A stretch of DNA of 64,000 nucleotides from Dioszegia crocea. Taxonomy: Eukaryota; Basidiomycota; Tremellomycetes; Tremellales; Bulleribasidiaceae. Each line of letters starts with the position of its first letter. Position 1 is the first letter of the stretch. The notes under the pieces are model-generated. The model saw nothing but the letters and a program-made list of their open reading frames with translations. It had not been told where the DNA came from and did no database searches. Both the position numbers and the translations under genes were made by a program. The DNA lies in assembly GCA_001600615.1 (NCBI GenBank), contig BCKK01000006.1, positions 1,257,966 through 1,321,965 on the forward strand, read 5' to 3'. Positions 23,860 through 34,776 of this stretch are shown here, in pieces.

Positions 23860-26075
23860 ATGGCAGGGACAGGCGTACAGGAGTTACCTGTCGATAACAG
23901 ACAGATTGACGCGCGGAGTATTGTAACTCTCATCGTCTTCTTCATCGTCAGTGAGTTTAAGTCGTGATGTTGACCTGCCTTTGGCTATAGTACCAGACCA
24001 GAAAACATGGACTGATGTCCCAGATGCCCTCGTCATCTTCCCCGTCCCCATCCCGCTGCCTTACTTCGTTTCCCGCTCCGTTTCGTACCTGTTGGGTCGG
24101 TCAAATCGTGCTTTGCCACCCGCATCAAAGGACAGTCGCGCCGCTGGCAAGCCTGCTGTCGATAGCGATGAGCAGACCATTACCTCAGTCACAGCCGACG
24201 GGTCTGGCGCGGCGGTACTGACTTCGAAGTCCGAAGCTACATCAGAGAAGGCGAGGGGGGCAGAGGAGCAACCTTTAACGGAAAAGCGGTGGCATTTCAC
24301 CCTGGGGCTGGAGACCGCGCCTGTCATTGGCGTCCTCGTCTTACTCGCTGGGACATGTATTGACGGTCAGGTATTGAGGGATGGGATAGTCGGTCGGGGC
24401 GGTGTGAGGCCATATGATATAATGACATTATTCATATCCTTCGTAAGTCTCCCATCCGGAGCTTCACTTAAACCACAGGCCTACATTGCACTTTCTCTAG
24501 ACCGAACCAACCTACTCCGCTACCTAGCATTCCACGTTGCCTCTAAATCCGCATCATCAGGCCACAAACTCTACATTTCCTTCTTCAGCTTCTTCTCCCT
24601 TCTCGGCTTAATCGTAGGGAATGATCCCCTTATCCTATCCGGTACACCCTTTCTCGCCCACTTTTCCCGATTGGCCTCTATCCCCGATTCCACAGCCTAC
24701 CTCTTCACACAATTCCAAACGGCCAATCTCGTCTCTGCCCTCCTCGTTTCGTCAAACCCTACCAACCTCGTCTTGACATCCGCCTTCGGAATAAGTTTCC
24801 TCTCTTATTCCGCCTGGTTGGCACTACCGACCATCGCAAGTCTTCTCGTCCTTTTCCCAGTATTGAGATGGGTCGTATTTCGGAAAGAGGGGATGATTCC
24901 TCGGAAACTTACGCCACCGACAAATGATCCGGCTAATGCGTTGCATGATCCGTGGGGTGCGTTAATTGGAGGGGGTTTGTTCCTCGTCACTATCATTTGC
25001 CTCATTGCGCTTTCGGCAGTGGGCAAATTGGAGGGTGTTGAGGGAGTATGGACGGTGACTGCCCCCGCGGCGATCTTGATCATGATTAGGGATGCGGTGC
25101 ATGATTTGCTCAAGAGGAAAGAGGGGAGGAAGGAGGGCGTGAAGAAGGCGAATGATTTGGCGAGGTATGCGGATGGAGGGGAGGTTTTACCAGGGACGAG
25201 CGAGGGAGGAGTAGCGACCAAATCTATCAGCACGGAAAAACCAGCCGAAACCTCTTCGACACCTTCACCACCTTTATCCGATAATGAAGATGCGTCTGTA
25301 ACTCCACCCTCTACATCTCCCGCCAAACGACCATCAACCCCTACAACTCCAGCAACATCTCCCTCCCCCTCCCCATCTCCACACCGCAACATCTTCCATC
25401 GCCTCTTCCCAACTGTAACGGACATCATCACTCACCTCCCACTCACCCTCATCCCCTTCGCATTCGCCATGTTTATGCTGGTTGAGTCTCTCCAGCACAC
25501 GGGGTGGATAAGGGTCTGGGGCGGCTGGTGGTCTGCCTGGGCACAAGTTGGCGGCGTGGCTGGATGTGTGTGGTTGATGGGTGTTATTAGTGTTATTGGA
25601 TGTAATGTGAGTCATTCGCAGATAATTCAATGAAGGAGTCAAGCTAATGAGCCAGATCTTCGGTACAAATATCGGTGCTACTGTCCTCCTTTCACGTAAG
25701 CTACCGCTCCTATACCAGACGGGCTGGAGTTAACAGACATATAGGCGTCCTACAACAATGGGTATCTCAACAAGGTACAGGATCCGAACGACAGCTATAC
25801 GGCTCAGTGTTCGCCCTGGCCGTAGGATCCAACTTCGGCGCCTACTCTTTCGTGTATGTCTCAACCCCCTACTCCCATGCCATTTCCTCAAGCTGACAGG
25901 CTGTAGTTTCCCAGCCTCGCTTGCCGGTCTACTATGGCGTCATCTGCTCAGACAGAAAGACATGGTGATTACACGGAAAGACTTTGCCCGGTGGAATTGG
26001 GTCAGTCTGCTGGTGACTATGACGGTCGGGTGTCTAGTCGTTGCCGGTGAGGTCTGTGTGATGTATAAATCTTAG
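23860..26075 (+). CDS. ArsB/NhaD-type (ion transporter superfamily) permease
   Basis: Six exons (23860-23950, 24024-24442, 24479-25606, 25656-25695, 25745-25853, 25907-26075) give 651 aa. The second exon start was chosen so that FFIVNALVIFPVPIPLPYF is continuous. The protein has about ten hydrophobic helices: IGVLVLLAGTCIDG, LYISFFSFFSLLGLIVG, ANLVSALLVSSNPTNLVLTS, FLVTIICLIALSA, LPLTLIPFAFAMFMLV and IFGTNIGATVLLSRVLQQW. The paired NPTN and GTN motifs lie in two re-entrant regions, as in the ArsB/citrate-transporter/DASS fold. A charged Ser/Thr/Pro-rich loop splits the two halves. The presumed substrate is an anion such as arsenite, a dicarboxylate or similar; it cannot be decided. It converges on FBA1. 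Confidence 0.85.
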
Positions 26076-26279
26076 GAGAGTGGTCATCTATGTGTACACA
26101 CGCAATGCAGCATATCTTGGAGAAGTGTGGCTCCAGACCAAATCTCAACATGAGCCGATAATGTCAGCTTGGTCATTACAAGCATTTCGTCTTTTGCAAT
26201 TTGGGCTACATCTGTTGCACGAACTACATCTCATCTGTTGATTTCCAAGACTTGCGCCCTATTACTTGATTCCCATCGC

Positions 26280-28121
26280 CTAGTTTCGGTTGTCGTTACC
26301 CAAGTCGGCGTTGGCCTCCTTGACACGGGTGTAAAGGGTCTTTTCACCCTCACGGACCCAGACTCGGGGGTCGTAGCTCTTCTTGTTGGGCTTATCGGCA
26401 CCCTCGGGGTTTCCGACCTGAGTCTTGAGGTAGTCCTGCTTCTTCAAGACAAAGTCTCGGATACCGGTAAGGTAGGCCCACTGCGGCGTCAGCTCTGACT
26501 CACTCAAGCCGGTGTGGATAACTGACCTGGGTGTCGGTATCAACGTTCATCTTGACGACACCGTTAACGACGGCTTCACGGATCTCATCCTTGGATGAAC
26601 CGGATCCACCGTGGAAGACCAAGAACCTAATCATGGTCAGCCCAATCAACGACTTTGCAAGGTTCCAAAAGGGACGGAAAAAGATGTAATGCCGATTTGA
26701 CACCTCCCTCTCCACTGGTTCCGCCGGGAGGACACCCAGAAAGGGGCCTTGAGTGGCGGAAAGAAGAGGCAGGCTCTAATGCGACGTAGATAGTTTGGTC
26801 TGCGCTGACCGAATCGCCCCGGCTTTCATTGAAAGGAAAGAGGGGTACTGTCAATAGGATAGCGGTGGGAATTGGGCAAGAGGAATGTGATAAATGGGAG
26901 GGGCTCGGATGAAGGTAGGAAACAAAGATGGTGCAGAAATTGAGGAAAGTCCGAAACAGAGAATACGCACAAAGGCTTGTCGTCACCGTTCTTCAACTGC
27001 TCAGCGGCGTACTCCTGGTGCTTGCCCAAGATTTCGGGTCGGAGCACAACGTTTCCGGGCTTGTAGACACCGTGAACGTTACCGAACGCGGCGGCGATGG
27101 AGAAGTTGGGGGAGATGGCGTTAAGGGCAGTGAAGACGTCGTAAATGTCCTCGGGCTGAGTGTAGAGCGAGGCGTTGTCAACGTTGGAGTTGTCGACACC
27201 GTCCTCCTCACCACCAGTGATACCAATCTCCATCTCGAGCCATTCTGCCCATCAGCGCAAGCCCAATGAGTTGAAGGCAAGACTCACGGTTCATCTTGGC
27301 CATGCGCTTGAAGTAGTGAACGCAGTCCTTGATGTTGTCCTCCTTGGACTCCTCTGACAGGTCCAACATGTGCGAGCTGGCACGTCAGCAGGGCCAATAG
27401 AACTGGCTTACGAGAAGAGGGGCTCGTTGTGCTCCTTGAAGTACGCCTCGTCGGCGTCGAGCATACCGTCGAACCAAGGCAAGAGCTTCTTGGCGCAGTG
27501 GTCAGTGTGGAGAACGACGGGGCTGAGAGTAAGCTCATGATTCCAGTTCGAGTGGGAGTCTAACTTACACGCCGTAAGCGGGAGCGATAGCACGGATGAA
27601 GTGAGCGGCAGCAACGGCACCGGCGATGGAAGCCTCCTGCTTGTCGGTGTTCTTCAAGCCCTTACCACCGAAGAAGGCGGCACCGCCCTGGGAGAGCTGG
27701 AGGATGATGGGCGAGTTGATGTCGCGGGCGGCCTCGAGGCAGGCGTTGACGATGGAGGATGAGGTGACGTTCTGGCTGTCAGCATCGGCCGTGGCAGGGT
27801 GGGTTTGGAGGAAAATGATTGACTTACAATGGCCTGGAGACAGGGCGTCAGTTGAGCAATCTCGAGCGCGGTCTCAGTCTGTACTTACGGGGATAGCAAA
27901 CTATGTGGGATCAGCTCTTGAATTCTGTCGAACTAGGCTTGTAGCTCACCTTCTCTTTACGAGCGTACTCGAAAAGCTTGCGAACATCATCACCAGTGAT
28001 AACACCGGCCTATGTGGGTTAGCGACAGGCTCATGCTCACCCGGCAGCCCAGGCTGACGCGAGCCATGAAGAGGGCTGAGCGACCTACGGGGACGATAGA
28101 AAGAGCTCCTTTTCCAGACAT
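26280..28121 (-). CDS. FBA1: Fructose-bisphosphate aldolase, class II
   Basis: Ten exons: 28089-28121, 27950-28009, 27889-27900, 27828-27833, 27569-27771, 27412-27522, 27288-27376, 26971-27244, 26527-26626, 26280-26480. They give 362 aa, the usual fungal length. Diagnostic parts are MSGKGALSIVPAGVITGDDV, KKFAIPAINVTSSS, SPIILQLSQGGAAFF, VVLHTDHCAKKLLPWFDG (zinc ligand region), EIGITGGEEDGVDN, AAFGNVHGVYKPGN and FLVFHGGSGSSKDEI. It splits fructose-1,6-bisphosphate into DHAP and glyceraldehyde-3-phosphate in the cytosol, using Zn2+. Two consecutive microexons (12 nt encoding FAIP, 6 nt encoding AI) are needed to keep the conserved KKFAIPAIN motif. A TATA-like sequence lies at about 28210-28215, roughly 90 nt upstream of the start. 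High expression is expected. Confidence 0.97.
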
Positions 28122-28209
28122 TTTGTGAGTAGCTGTGAGGTGTTAGCGGTATGAATCTGACTGTATGTGTACTATGTACGCACTTGATAGATGGTATGTA
28201 AGAGAGATG

Positions 28210-28215
28210 TATATA
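28210..28215 (-). promoter_or_regulatory. TATA-like element of FBA1
   Basis: On the minus strand the sequence tgtatataca lies about 90 nt before the FBA1 start. A CT-rich leader follows. The position suits a TATA-containing, strongly expressed glycolytic gene. There is no further support. Confidence 0.45.
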
Positions 28216-28686
28216 CAAAGTAGAGATATGGATGCCCCAGCGGAACGGAAACTTTGCCCAGGCCATCCGCCGGCCCGCGTCACTCACTCACTACTCCGCT
28301 CTTTATTTCACCACCCCACTTACGGAACCTTCCATCTCCAGCTGTTTCAGCTCGGCGTTTCATCTAATCCCGAAATATCTCCGATGATCTGTTTACGATG
28401 GTCCGATGTCCTCCTGCAGTGTCTATCCGCCGCAGCCCATAAGGTCACAAGAGCCATCGCGAAGGCAGCAGCCTCGAGAGATCCCGGAGAGATCAGATTT
28501 GCAGAAAGACTCATGTTGCCACCCGCGGTGGAGGTGCCACAGTGCCACGCTCTAGAGCCTCGATTTGCGGGATGCTTAAGGGCTACACCAACTCACTGAC
28601 CGCTGCGGATGTCCTGCCGCGGAGACATCACCTTACATTAATCTCTACCAAAATCTAACGGGCCACACCGGACCAAGTGAAAACAA
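28216..28686. other. FBA1 upstream / GPCR downstream region
   Basis: About 0.47 kb between the FBA1 core promoter and the stop of the next minus-strand gene. It must carry FBA1 upstream activating sites and the receptor 3' UTR. An ORF at 28165-28599 (+) is open but has no protein-like features. Confidence 0.4.
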
Positions 28687-30916
28687 TTACAACCTTAACT
28701 GCGCCTGCGCATACAGCTCTTCCGCCGCAAGCTGTAGCTCCTTCTTTCTCCTCTGCGCGACGCCCAAATCTGGATCAGAGCTACGCCAACTCATCTGCCC
28801 CGGACTCGTCGCTCGTGTAAGCACAGCTTCGGCCAGGGGTTGGATCCATTCAGGATTTGAAAAGGCAGGTGATTGAGTTACGCGTGTCGAAGGAGCATGG
28901 GAGTGAGGCCATTCGGGATTGGAAAAGGCGGGCGAGTGAGTGACGCGCAGAGGTGGGATCCTGAATGGTCCAGGGGGTGTGGGCGAGGGTGAGAATCTGA
29001 CGGGGAGGGATTGGGTTGTTGGAGGGTCGATAGTGATTGATAATCCCTGTCCGCTGGACGGCTCGTCCTGGTCCGGTCCAGGTCCACCTAGCTCGAACGC
29101 AAATGGCGCTAGACTCGGCCTCCGATCATTATACCCCAAAACCTCCTTCCCGCCATCCATTGCTGCCTTTTCATCCGCCAATACCTCCATATTCCCATTC
29201 CCGCTCTCCCTACTTCCCGTCGCCTCATCACTCCTTCTTCTCCCTGATCTGAATGACGAAAACCAACCCGCCGGACTTCCCCTCCGCCCTGACCGGACCG
29301 TCGATACCTGACTAGTCATCTGCAGGCTGGCTTTCAGATCCGTATCGCTCTCGGGCCCGGTAGTGCTGAGGAAGTTGGTGATTGATTGAGCGTCGTCCCA
29401 TATCGGCTCGCCTGCCCCTGTCTCATGATCCGGTTGTCTAGATTGACGATGGCCAGAGAATGTAGCTCGCCAAGCTGCTGGGACGCCCAAACGGAGACAC
29501 GGATCGACAATGATGCCCAACTGCCAGTCAGCCCTACTCACACTGACGTTTCTGAAACTCACCAAAGCGAAGAATATACCTCGACCGCCATATAAAAAGT
29601 TATGCAACCAGTACATTGCATATTCGCCCGTTGAGAATAGGCCTCCTCGGGACGTATAGCTCAGATCTTCGGCAGTGATGATGACATTGATGAATAACAA
29701 GGTGATGGGGTAAAGGGAGATCTTCAAAGCGATAGTGGCGAGTTTATCCTGTAAACGATGCATGTGTGACCGTTTTTGAGTGGTAGTGCCAGTCCGAGTG
29801 AGTCGATGATACCAGTGTGTCGTCGATGGCTGGGAATCGGAAGATGTTCCTAGCATATTGGTGGAGGTTGTGATTTCCCGTAGTTCGGCAGAGGTGATGT
29901 CGAGGGAATTGCCTTGGAAGAGAGCGCGCTCGGTAGCTCTTGATCGGCGAAGAAGGGTGATGAGGACCTGTTACCGTTAGGAACGGCGCTTGGCAATGAA
30001 GATTGGCACGTACGGTAGAGACGGAAATGGCAGCTACGGCACATGATAGTAATTGCCAGAAGTACTGTCAGAGTTAGCATCACCCCTCCCTGCTCGAGAC
30101 GACCGAAGGGACGTACCAGATCCAAGACAAAGTCTTTTATTCTCAGAGCCTTGTTACCTGGATGAATCAGCCTTGGTCTAATCATTATGGTCCTACCGGG
30201 CAGTACGCACCTTGAGTGAAATAACACGCGTTGTAATTCGGGTCCAAGCCGAAGTGGCCCAAGATGGCAGGGACGAGCGGGACGCCAAAGCCGAGGATGA
30301 ATGAGCTGAGGATGTACCATCGTTCCAAGCCTATTGGAGATCAGCGCTATTGCGCTATTAAGAGGGGCAGCAAGTGAAGGGCTTACGGTATTGGAGAGGG
30401 TTTATACCGCAGGATATGGCCAGCATGAGGTTTAGGCCTATACATGTGCATAACCAATTACAGCTGGAGATGTCAGCGTGGAGCATCAGAGATTTCATGA
30501 GATTAGGACTTACACGCCCATTGTTGCTAAGAGGAGATACACCATGGCGCCACAGGATGTCCTGCTGTTTACCAGATTTGCATCTTGCTGTTCGTGTCAG
30601 TCTAATCCCCCACCACCGTCACGGCAAACAACTTACAGTGAGAACGATGAAGCAAGTTGTATACACCACTTCCATACCCATACTACACATAAATAGCCTA
30701 AACGACACCCTGTCCAAATGATGGCGCGCAGACGGCACAGAGTAGACCCAAGCGGCAGTAAGGCACACAAAGAAGCATAGTGCCAGAGCGAGTGAAGCGC
30801 CCGTCAGTGACGCATAGCGGACGTGCTGTTTGTCAGCTGAATACCTCTGTAGGGAGGGAAGGGCGTACGTTGATGAGCGCCGGAGTGAGGACGAAACCCC
30901 CAGCGGTGGCGGACAT
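28687..30916 (-). CDS. Seven-transmembrane receptor (fungal GPCR-like) with long cytosolic tail
   Basis: Nine exons (30869-30916, 30637-30825, 30514-30587, 30387-30463, 30211-30330, 30117-30157, 30014-30064, 29563-29967, 28687-29520) give 612 aa. Seven hydrophobic segments appear in order: TGASLALALCFFVCLTAAWV, FRLFMCSMGMEVVYTTCFIV, MVYLLLATMGVCNWLCTCIG, LSSFILGFGVPLVPAILGHF, YFWQLLSCAVAAISVSTVLI, ISLYPITLLFINVIITAEDL and WLHNFLYGGRGIFFALLGII. The N-terminus is short. Two Cys (in NSRTSCGAM and NACYFTQG) could form the usual TM3-ECL2 disulfide. The ~280-aa C-terminal tail is Ser/Pro/Arg-rich and includes two near-copies of TQSPAFSNPEW, which suits regulation by phosphorylation. The layout resembles fungal cAMP-receptor/Git3-like GPCRs. 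The ligand is unknown. Confidence 0.82.
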
Positions 30917-31715
30917 GGGTTATGGGTCACTTGCGCCTTGGCGTAGAGGTGCAGAATGTGAGGGCGAGCGGCCCCTATGGCCTGATCTTAGACCCTCTGC
31001 GCGCCCTGTGAGGTAGACTTTCGAGATGTAGATGGTGAAGGTGTAGACGACAGGGCTCGAGTCGTAGGGATGTCGGATGGAAAGGTTAAGTGACTAACGT
31101 CGAACGTCGAGAGACGTCGGGTCGGGAAGGGAAGAACAAAGACGAGACAAGGCTAAGAGAAGGGTAGTGGATAGAAGTTGTCTCACTCATTGCATAAAAC
31201 CATCTCCGTTCACTCTCGAGTCTCGGCCATTCTAGGCCGCGGCCCTTGGACGTATTAACTCTGCCTCCTTACCTCTACACAAACGGTCCCTTGTTCTGAT
31301 GATCTGCAAAGCCATACCAACTGATATACTACGCCTCCTTACGCCCCAGCTGCACTCCACCCTCCTCACTGCTGATCTCGACAATTTGAGACAACTCCAA
31401 TTGATGCTTTGGGTAAGTTTGCGCAATAAGAACTGTTAATGAGGACGGAATGACAAAATGGTGGCGGCGCCGGCTTAACTTTCGGCTGACGGAACGGATC
31501 CGCAGTGCACATCACATCAGCCTCAGGGATCGACAGCTGGGTTGCGTCAATTTATAAAGTTTTTCCAAACACCTCCAGGCACGGAAGGGCTGGTTAAAAG
31601 GTTAAATTAAAAGCATCCGATTTCCCTGAGGCTAACATTCTCTCCTACCGGTCATGATCCTTTACTTGCAAGTCTCAACGCCACCGTTCGCCAGAGCAGG
31701 CTGCACCCTTCCAAC
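30917..31715. other. Divergent region between GPCR-like gene and the downstream relic
   Basis: About 0.8 kb upstream of the receptor. A TATA-like ttataaag near 31550-31558 (+) precedes the ATG at 31716 by about 160 nt. Nothing else was identified. Confidence 0.4.
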
Positions 31716-32062
31716 ATGGCTGCTCGTGAGCTGTACTTCGAGAAGCCCGGTGTCAACAAATGCTGGCGGTCAGGGTTTTATAATGGAGAATCCAAATATT
31801 GCCGTGGGGCGTGAGTCGTTCTGATAATGCTGACATTTATTGTCACTGACCCATCAGCAACACAGTCTTATTGTCAAGCAGAAAGCCGCTTACCTCGAAC
31901 TCAAGTCTACGTCCCAATGGGCCACTCAGACCCTCACAGGCTCCACACCCGGCAGCGACAGCGCAGTCTAAACGCAGGCTCTCATTGACCCCGGCCCACT
32001 CAGACCCTCACAGGCTCCACACCCAACAGCGACAGCTCAGTCTACGCGCAGGCTCTCATTGA
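31716..32062 (+). pseudogene. Possible tiny gene or degenerate gene relic with 74-bp tandem duplication
   Basis: An ATG with a good context (caacATGGC) starts MAARELYFEKPGVNKCWR. After 31810 there is a clean intron (gtgagt ... actgacccatcag) to 31858. The spliced frame runs to a TGA at 32062 and would give 99 aa, mostly Arg/Ser/Pro/His-rich. In another frame the DNA reads AAYLELKSTSQWATQTLTGS, stops at TAA in the first copy of a 74-bp tandem duplication (31922-31995 and 31996-32069), and is open in the second (SDSSVYAQALIDLKPG). A 74-bp shift breaks any frame. This pattern suggests decay of a formerly longer gene, whose identity was not recognised. The tiny intact ORF may still be expressed. 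Confidence 0.4.
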
Positions 32063-32069
32063 CCTCAAA
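31922..32069. repeat. Two-copy 74-bp tandem duplication
   Basis: Unit 1 starts ccactcagaccctcacag at 31922 and unit 2 starts with the same sequence at 31996. They differ at a small number of positions, including taaacg versus tacgcg, which makes a stop codon in unit 1 of one frame. The period is not a multiple of three. Confidence 0.85.
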
Positions 32070-32984
32070 CCTGGCTTCCGACAGCATTGACGTCCAGCGC
32101 GACATCAGGCCGTAAGTTCGATCTGCTTGTGCTAGCTGATATCCAGCAAGTTGGCCTTCGACGGCATCTTTTTCAAGCATGGCGGCCAGGGCGAACGGTG
32201 AAGAAATGTGAGTATCTGGGGCTGGGCCGAGCTGATCTTAGCGAGTTTAAGAACGTCTACGACATGCGCACCACCACCGACTTCAATTCGGCACCTCCTC
32301 TGCTCGACCGACGTGCTTTCCAGGGCTCACCGGACTTGCGCTATCATGTTCTCCGCCAAGGTTTGGAAGGGTGACTCCATTACACCCTTCAGTGGCGGGC
32401 CCGCAGGCAGTAAGCCAATCCTCCGACGGGTGGATTGTCTCCTACTCCCTGATCAGCATCTTCCTCCTCGGCGCTCCGGGTGGTGGGGCGGCTGAGGCAT
32501 TGGTTTCTCCCCAGCAACATCAGCGCATTTAGGGTTGACATCTCGGGTAGTGATCTTATGATAGCTATACAGAGGATGCAAAAATAGGGTGTCTTTGGCT
32601 CTGGGCAGTAGAAGCTTCGCGTTTGATACCTTGACAGGCTTACCCAGCAGACCTATTCGGGCACATCGTTCAATTGGGCCCGATTCGATATACTCAGAAT
32701 ACACTGCCAATGTCTCTCGTAAAGGTCAAGGCGAGTGGCGGACTGGCGCTACTGTGCAGCGAGTCGGAGTAGTCGATCTCCAGTCAATTGGCGTGTTTAT
32801 CAAATGTGCGGTCGCTAGGCGCCCAACAGCCACCTGACTCGCGGAGGCCTACGCCCAACCCTTACAACCGGTCAAGAGTTTCCAGGATTCCGACAGACGC
32901 CTTGAGTAATCCCACACCACTCCTCAAACAGCTGACTCGATACGCGAGCCTTGCCTGTCTCGAAATCGCGTACAGATACATCTC
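32070..32984. other. Region between the relic and SEH1, with fragmented ORFs
   Basis: About 0.9 kb. Fragments between 32087 and 32495 look weakly coding in alternating frames (for example NVYDMRTTTDFNSAPPLLDR). No continuous splice model could be made. They may be the rest of the degenerate gene that begins at 31716. From 32500 onward nothing was recognised. Confidence 0.35.
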
Positions 32985-34568
32985 TTAATGCCCATTATGT
33001 TCGTCATTAGGTTCTTCCGCCGTCATCTTACCCATCAACTTCCACTCTTTGGCGTAGGTTTCTAACACATCAGCTCAGTCCCTCACAATGCCACAGTGAG
33101 ATAGCTCACGTTTATATATCCTAATCATGCCATCATCATCACTAGTCGTCAAGACTGTACCGGTCGCGTTCCACTGGAAACATCAGCCCCTTCATTTTAC
33201 CCTAAAACTTACATCCACCATTCCCACTCTCGCACCTCTTGCAAACTCGCCAACGATCTCACCCTTCCATGATCGCGATCTGGACTCATCGTCTATATCA
33301 GGTGGAGTCACTTTCCATATCCGGACTGAACCATCCCGCGCGCCCGTCGCTAGGTGGTGGTATGATCGGCCGCAATTGGGTGCCCAGGAGAGTGACGTGA
33401 GAGGTGAGGTGGAGGTTGCTGAGGGAGGAACGAGGTGGAGTAGAGTTGTAGGTGTTGGATCGAGAGATATTATCTGGTTGAGTCAGCTTGGGACAAGATT
33501 GGGGAAGCCTCAGCTTGGACTAGATGCTCCGCATTGCTTGCTCGTCCTTCTGGTCCTGTAGAAATCTGACACATCTCTCGCCCAATCAGACCTTCTCCAG
33601 ATCGCATCCTGCGGATGCACATGAACCCGTTCCGAACTCACCTTAACACCCGGTGCTGTTCCTGCGAAACATGCCAAAACGCTCCCCCACCATTTCTCCT
33701 TACACCAACTCAGCCCCCATCCGCCCGTTGCCAACTCCGCCGTCGTCGCTATTCCGCTAGCTGCGTCATCCGTGCCCTCATCCGCAGCTCCAGGAACAGG
33801 TAATGACGGTACATGAACATCGTACGCGAGTGACCAGTCAGTCAGGGATGGGTCGAGAGAGAGGTGGACCCTAAGGTGAGAATCTGTAGATATTGAGGCC
33901 TATCGTGAGCTGCGATTAGACGGGACCTCACAACTCTTAGGCCTAATCCTGGATCTGCAGGCCCGAACTCTACATCCCTCACACTCCCCTTCATCCCGCT
34001 CATCACGCCCTTTTCCATCCATCTGCCTTCTTTGTTCGCTAGAGCCGAGGCTGTAGCTGAAGCTGAGACCTGGGTGTAGGGTGATACTGCGGAGGAAGAA
34101 GATGAAGCAGATGGCTCTTCCCATATCCGGACGGTACGGTCGTGCGAACATGATGCGAGGAGCGAGCCGTGTAGGGGATGAGCGAACGACAGGCGGATGA
34201 TAGGTGCGTCATGAGCCTGTAGGTCTATTAGCCACTGGCCCTGAGGTACAGGACTATCCATGCAGATAGCTCACCTTCCATTCCGTCTCTAGCTCCCAGG
34301 CGCCGTCGTGAGAGCGGTGGAACAGCTTTATGCGTTGATCGGCTGAGCATGTCGCCACTTGTATACAATCAGCATTAGTACTTTGTGAGAGAGCTGTGCT
34401 CATCTGATCGCTGGTCCGAGTCAAACATACATCGGTCTCCATAGAAGTCATACACGACATCTACCTCATCAGCTCTAATTCCATCACTTCTGCCTCAATC
34501 CAGCCCAAATTTGTCTCACGCGTTACCAGATCTGCATGTCCATGAGCGAGGAGGTTTGTCTGTATCAT
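32985..34568 (-). CDS. SEH1: WD40 nucleoporin / SEA-complex subunit Seh1
   Basis: Eight exons (34527-34568, 34431-34464, 34275-34357, 33932-34216, 33642-33899, 33213-33473, 33110-33173, 32985-33061) give 367 aa. The order of WD blades matches Seh1: ADLVDVVYDFYGDRLATCSA, IKLFHRSHDGAWELETEWKA, HDAPIIRLSFAHPLHGSLLA, CSHDRTVRIWEE, then GSVRDVEFGP with LRVASISTDSHLRVHLSLDP, TDWSLAYDVHVP, and LATGARDGSVRIWKVTPPD, MVDWNATGTVLTTSDDDGMI, ending YAKEWKLMGKMT. Seh1 works in the Nup84 (Y) complex of the nuclear pore and in the SEA/GATOR2 complex. Intron 33900-33931 is only 32 nt by this model. Intron 33474-33641 is 168 nt. The start faces SEC24, about 210 bp away. Confidence 0.92.
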
Positions 34569-34776
34569 CTTGTATGTAAAGTGTATGAGCTAGGTATAGG
34601 CGACATGTATAGTCAACACATGTCATAGGAGAGTGAGGAACGTGGAGACCCCGCGATTTCCGGGATTATCCGGCGATAAATACATCGTGGCAGTCCTTGG
34701 ACGTTCCAGCGCGTCACTCCACCCATACAACACAACATTCCTCATTCGTACATCTATAGGTCAAGTATACACCATC
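34569..34776. promoter_or_regulatory. Shared divergent promoter region SEH1 / SEC24
   Basis: These 208 bp lie between the two start codons and must serve both genes. No TATA box or known site was recognised. Confidence 0.5.
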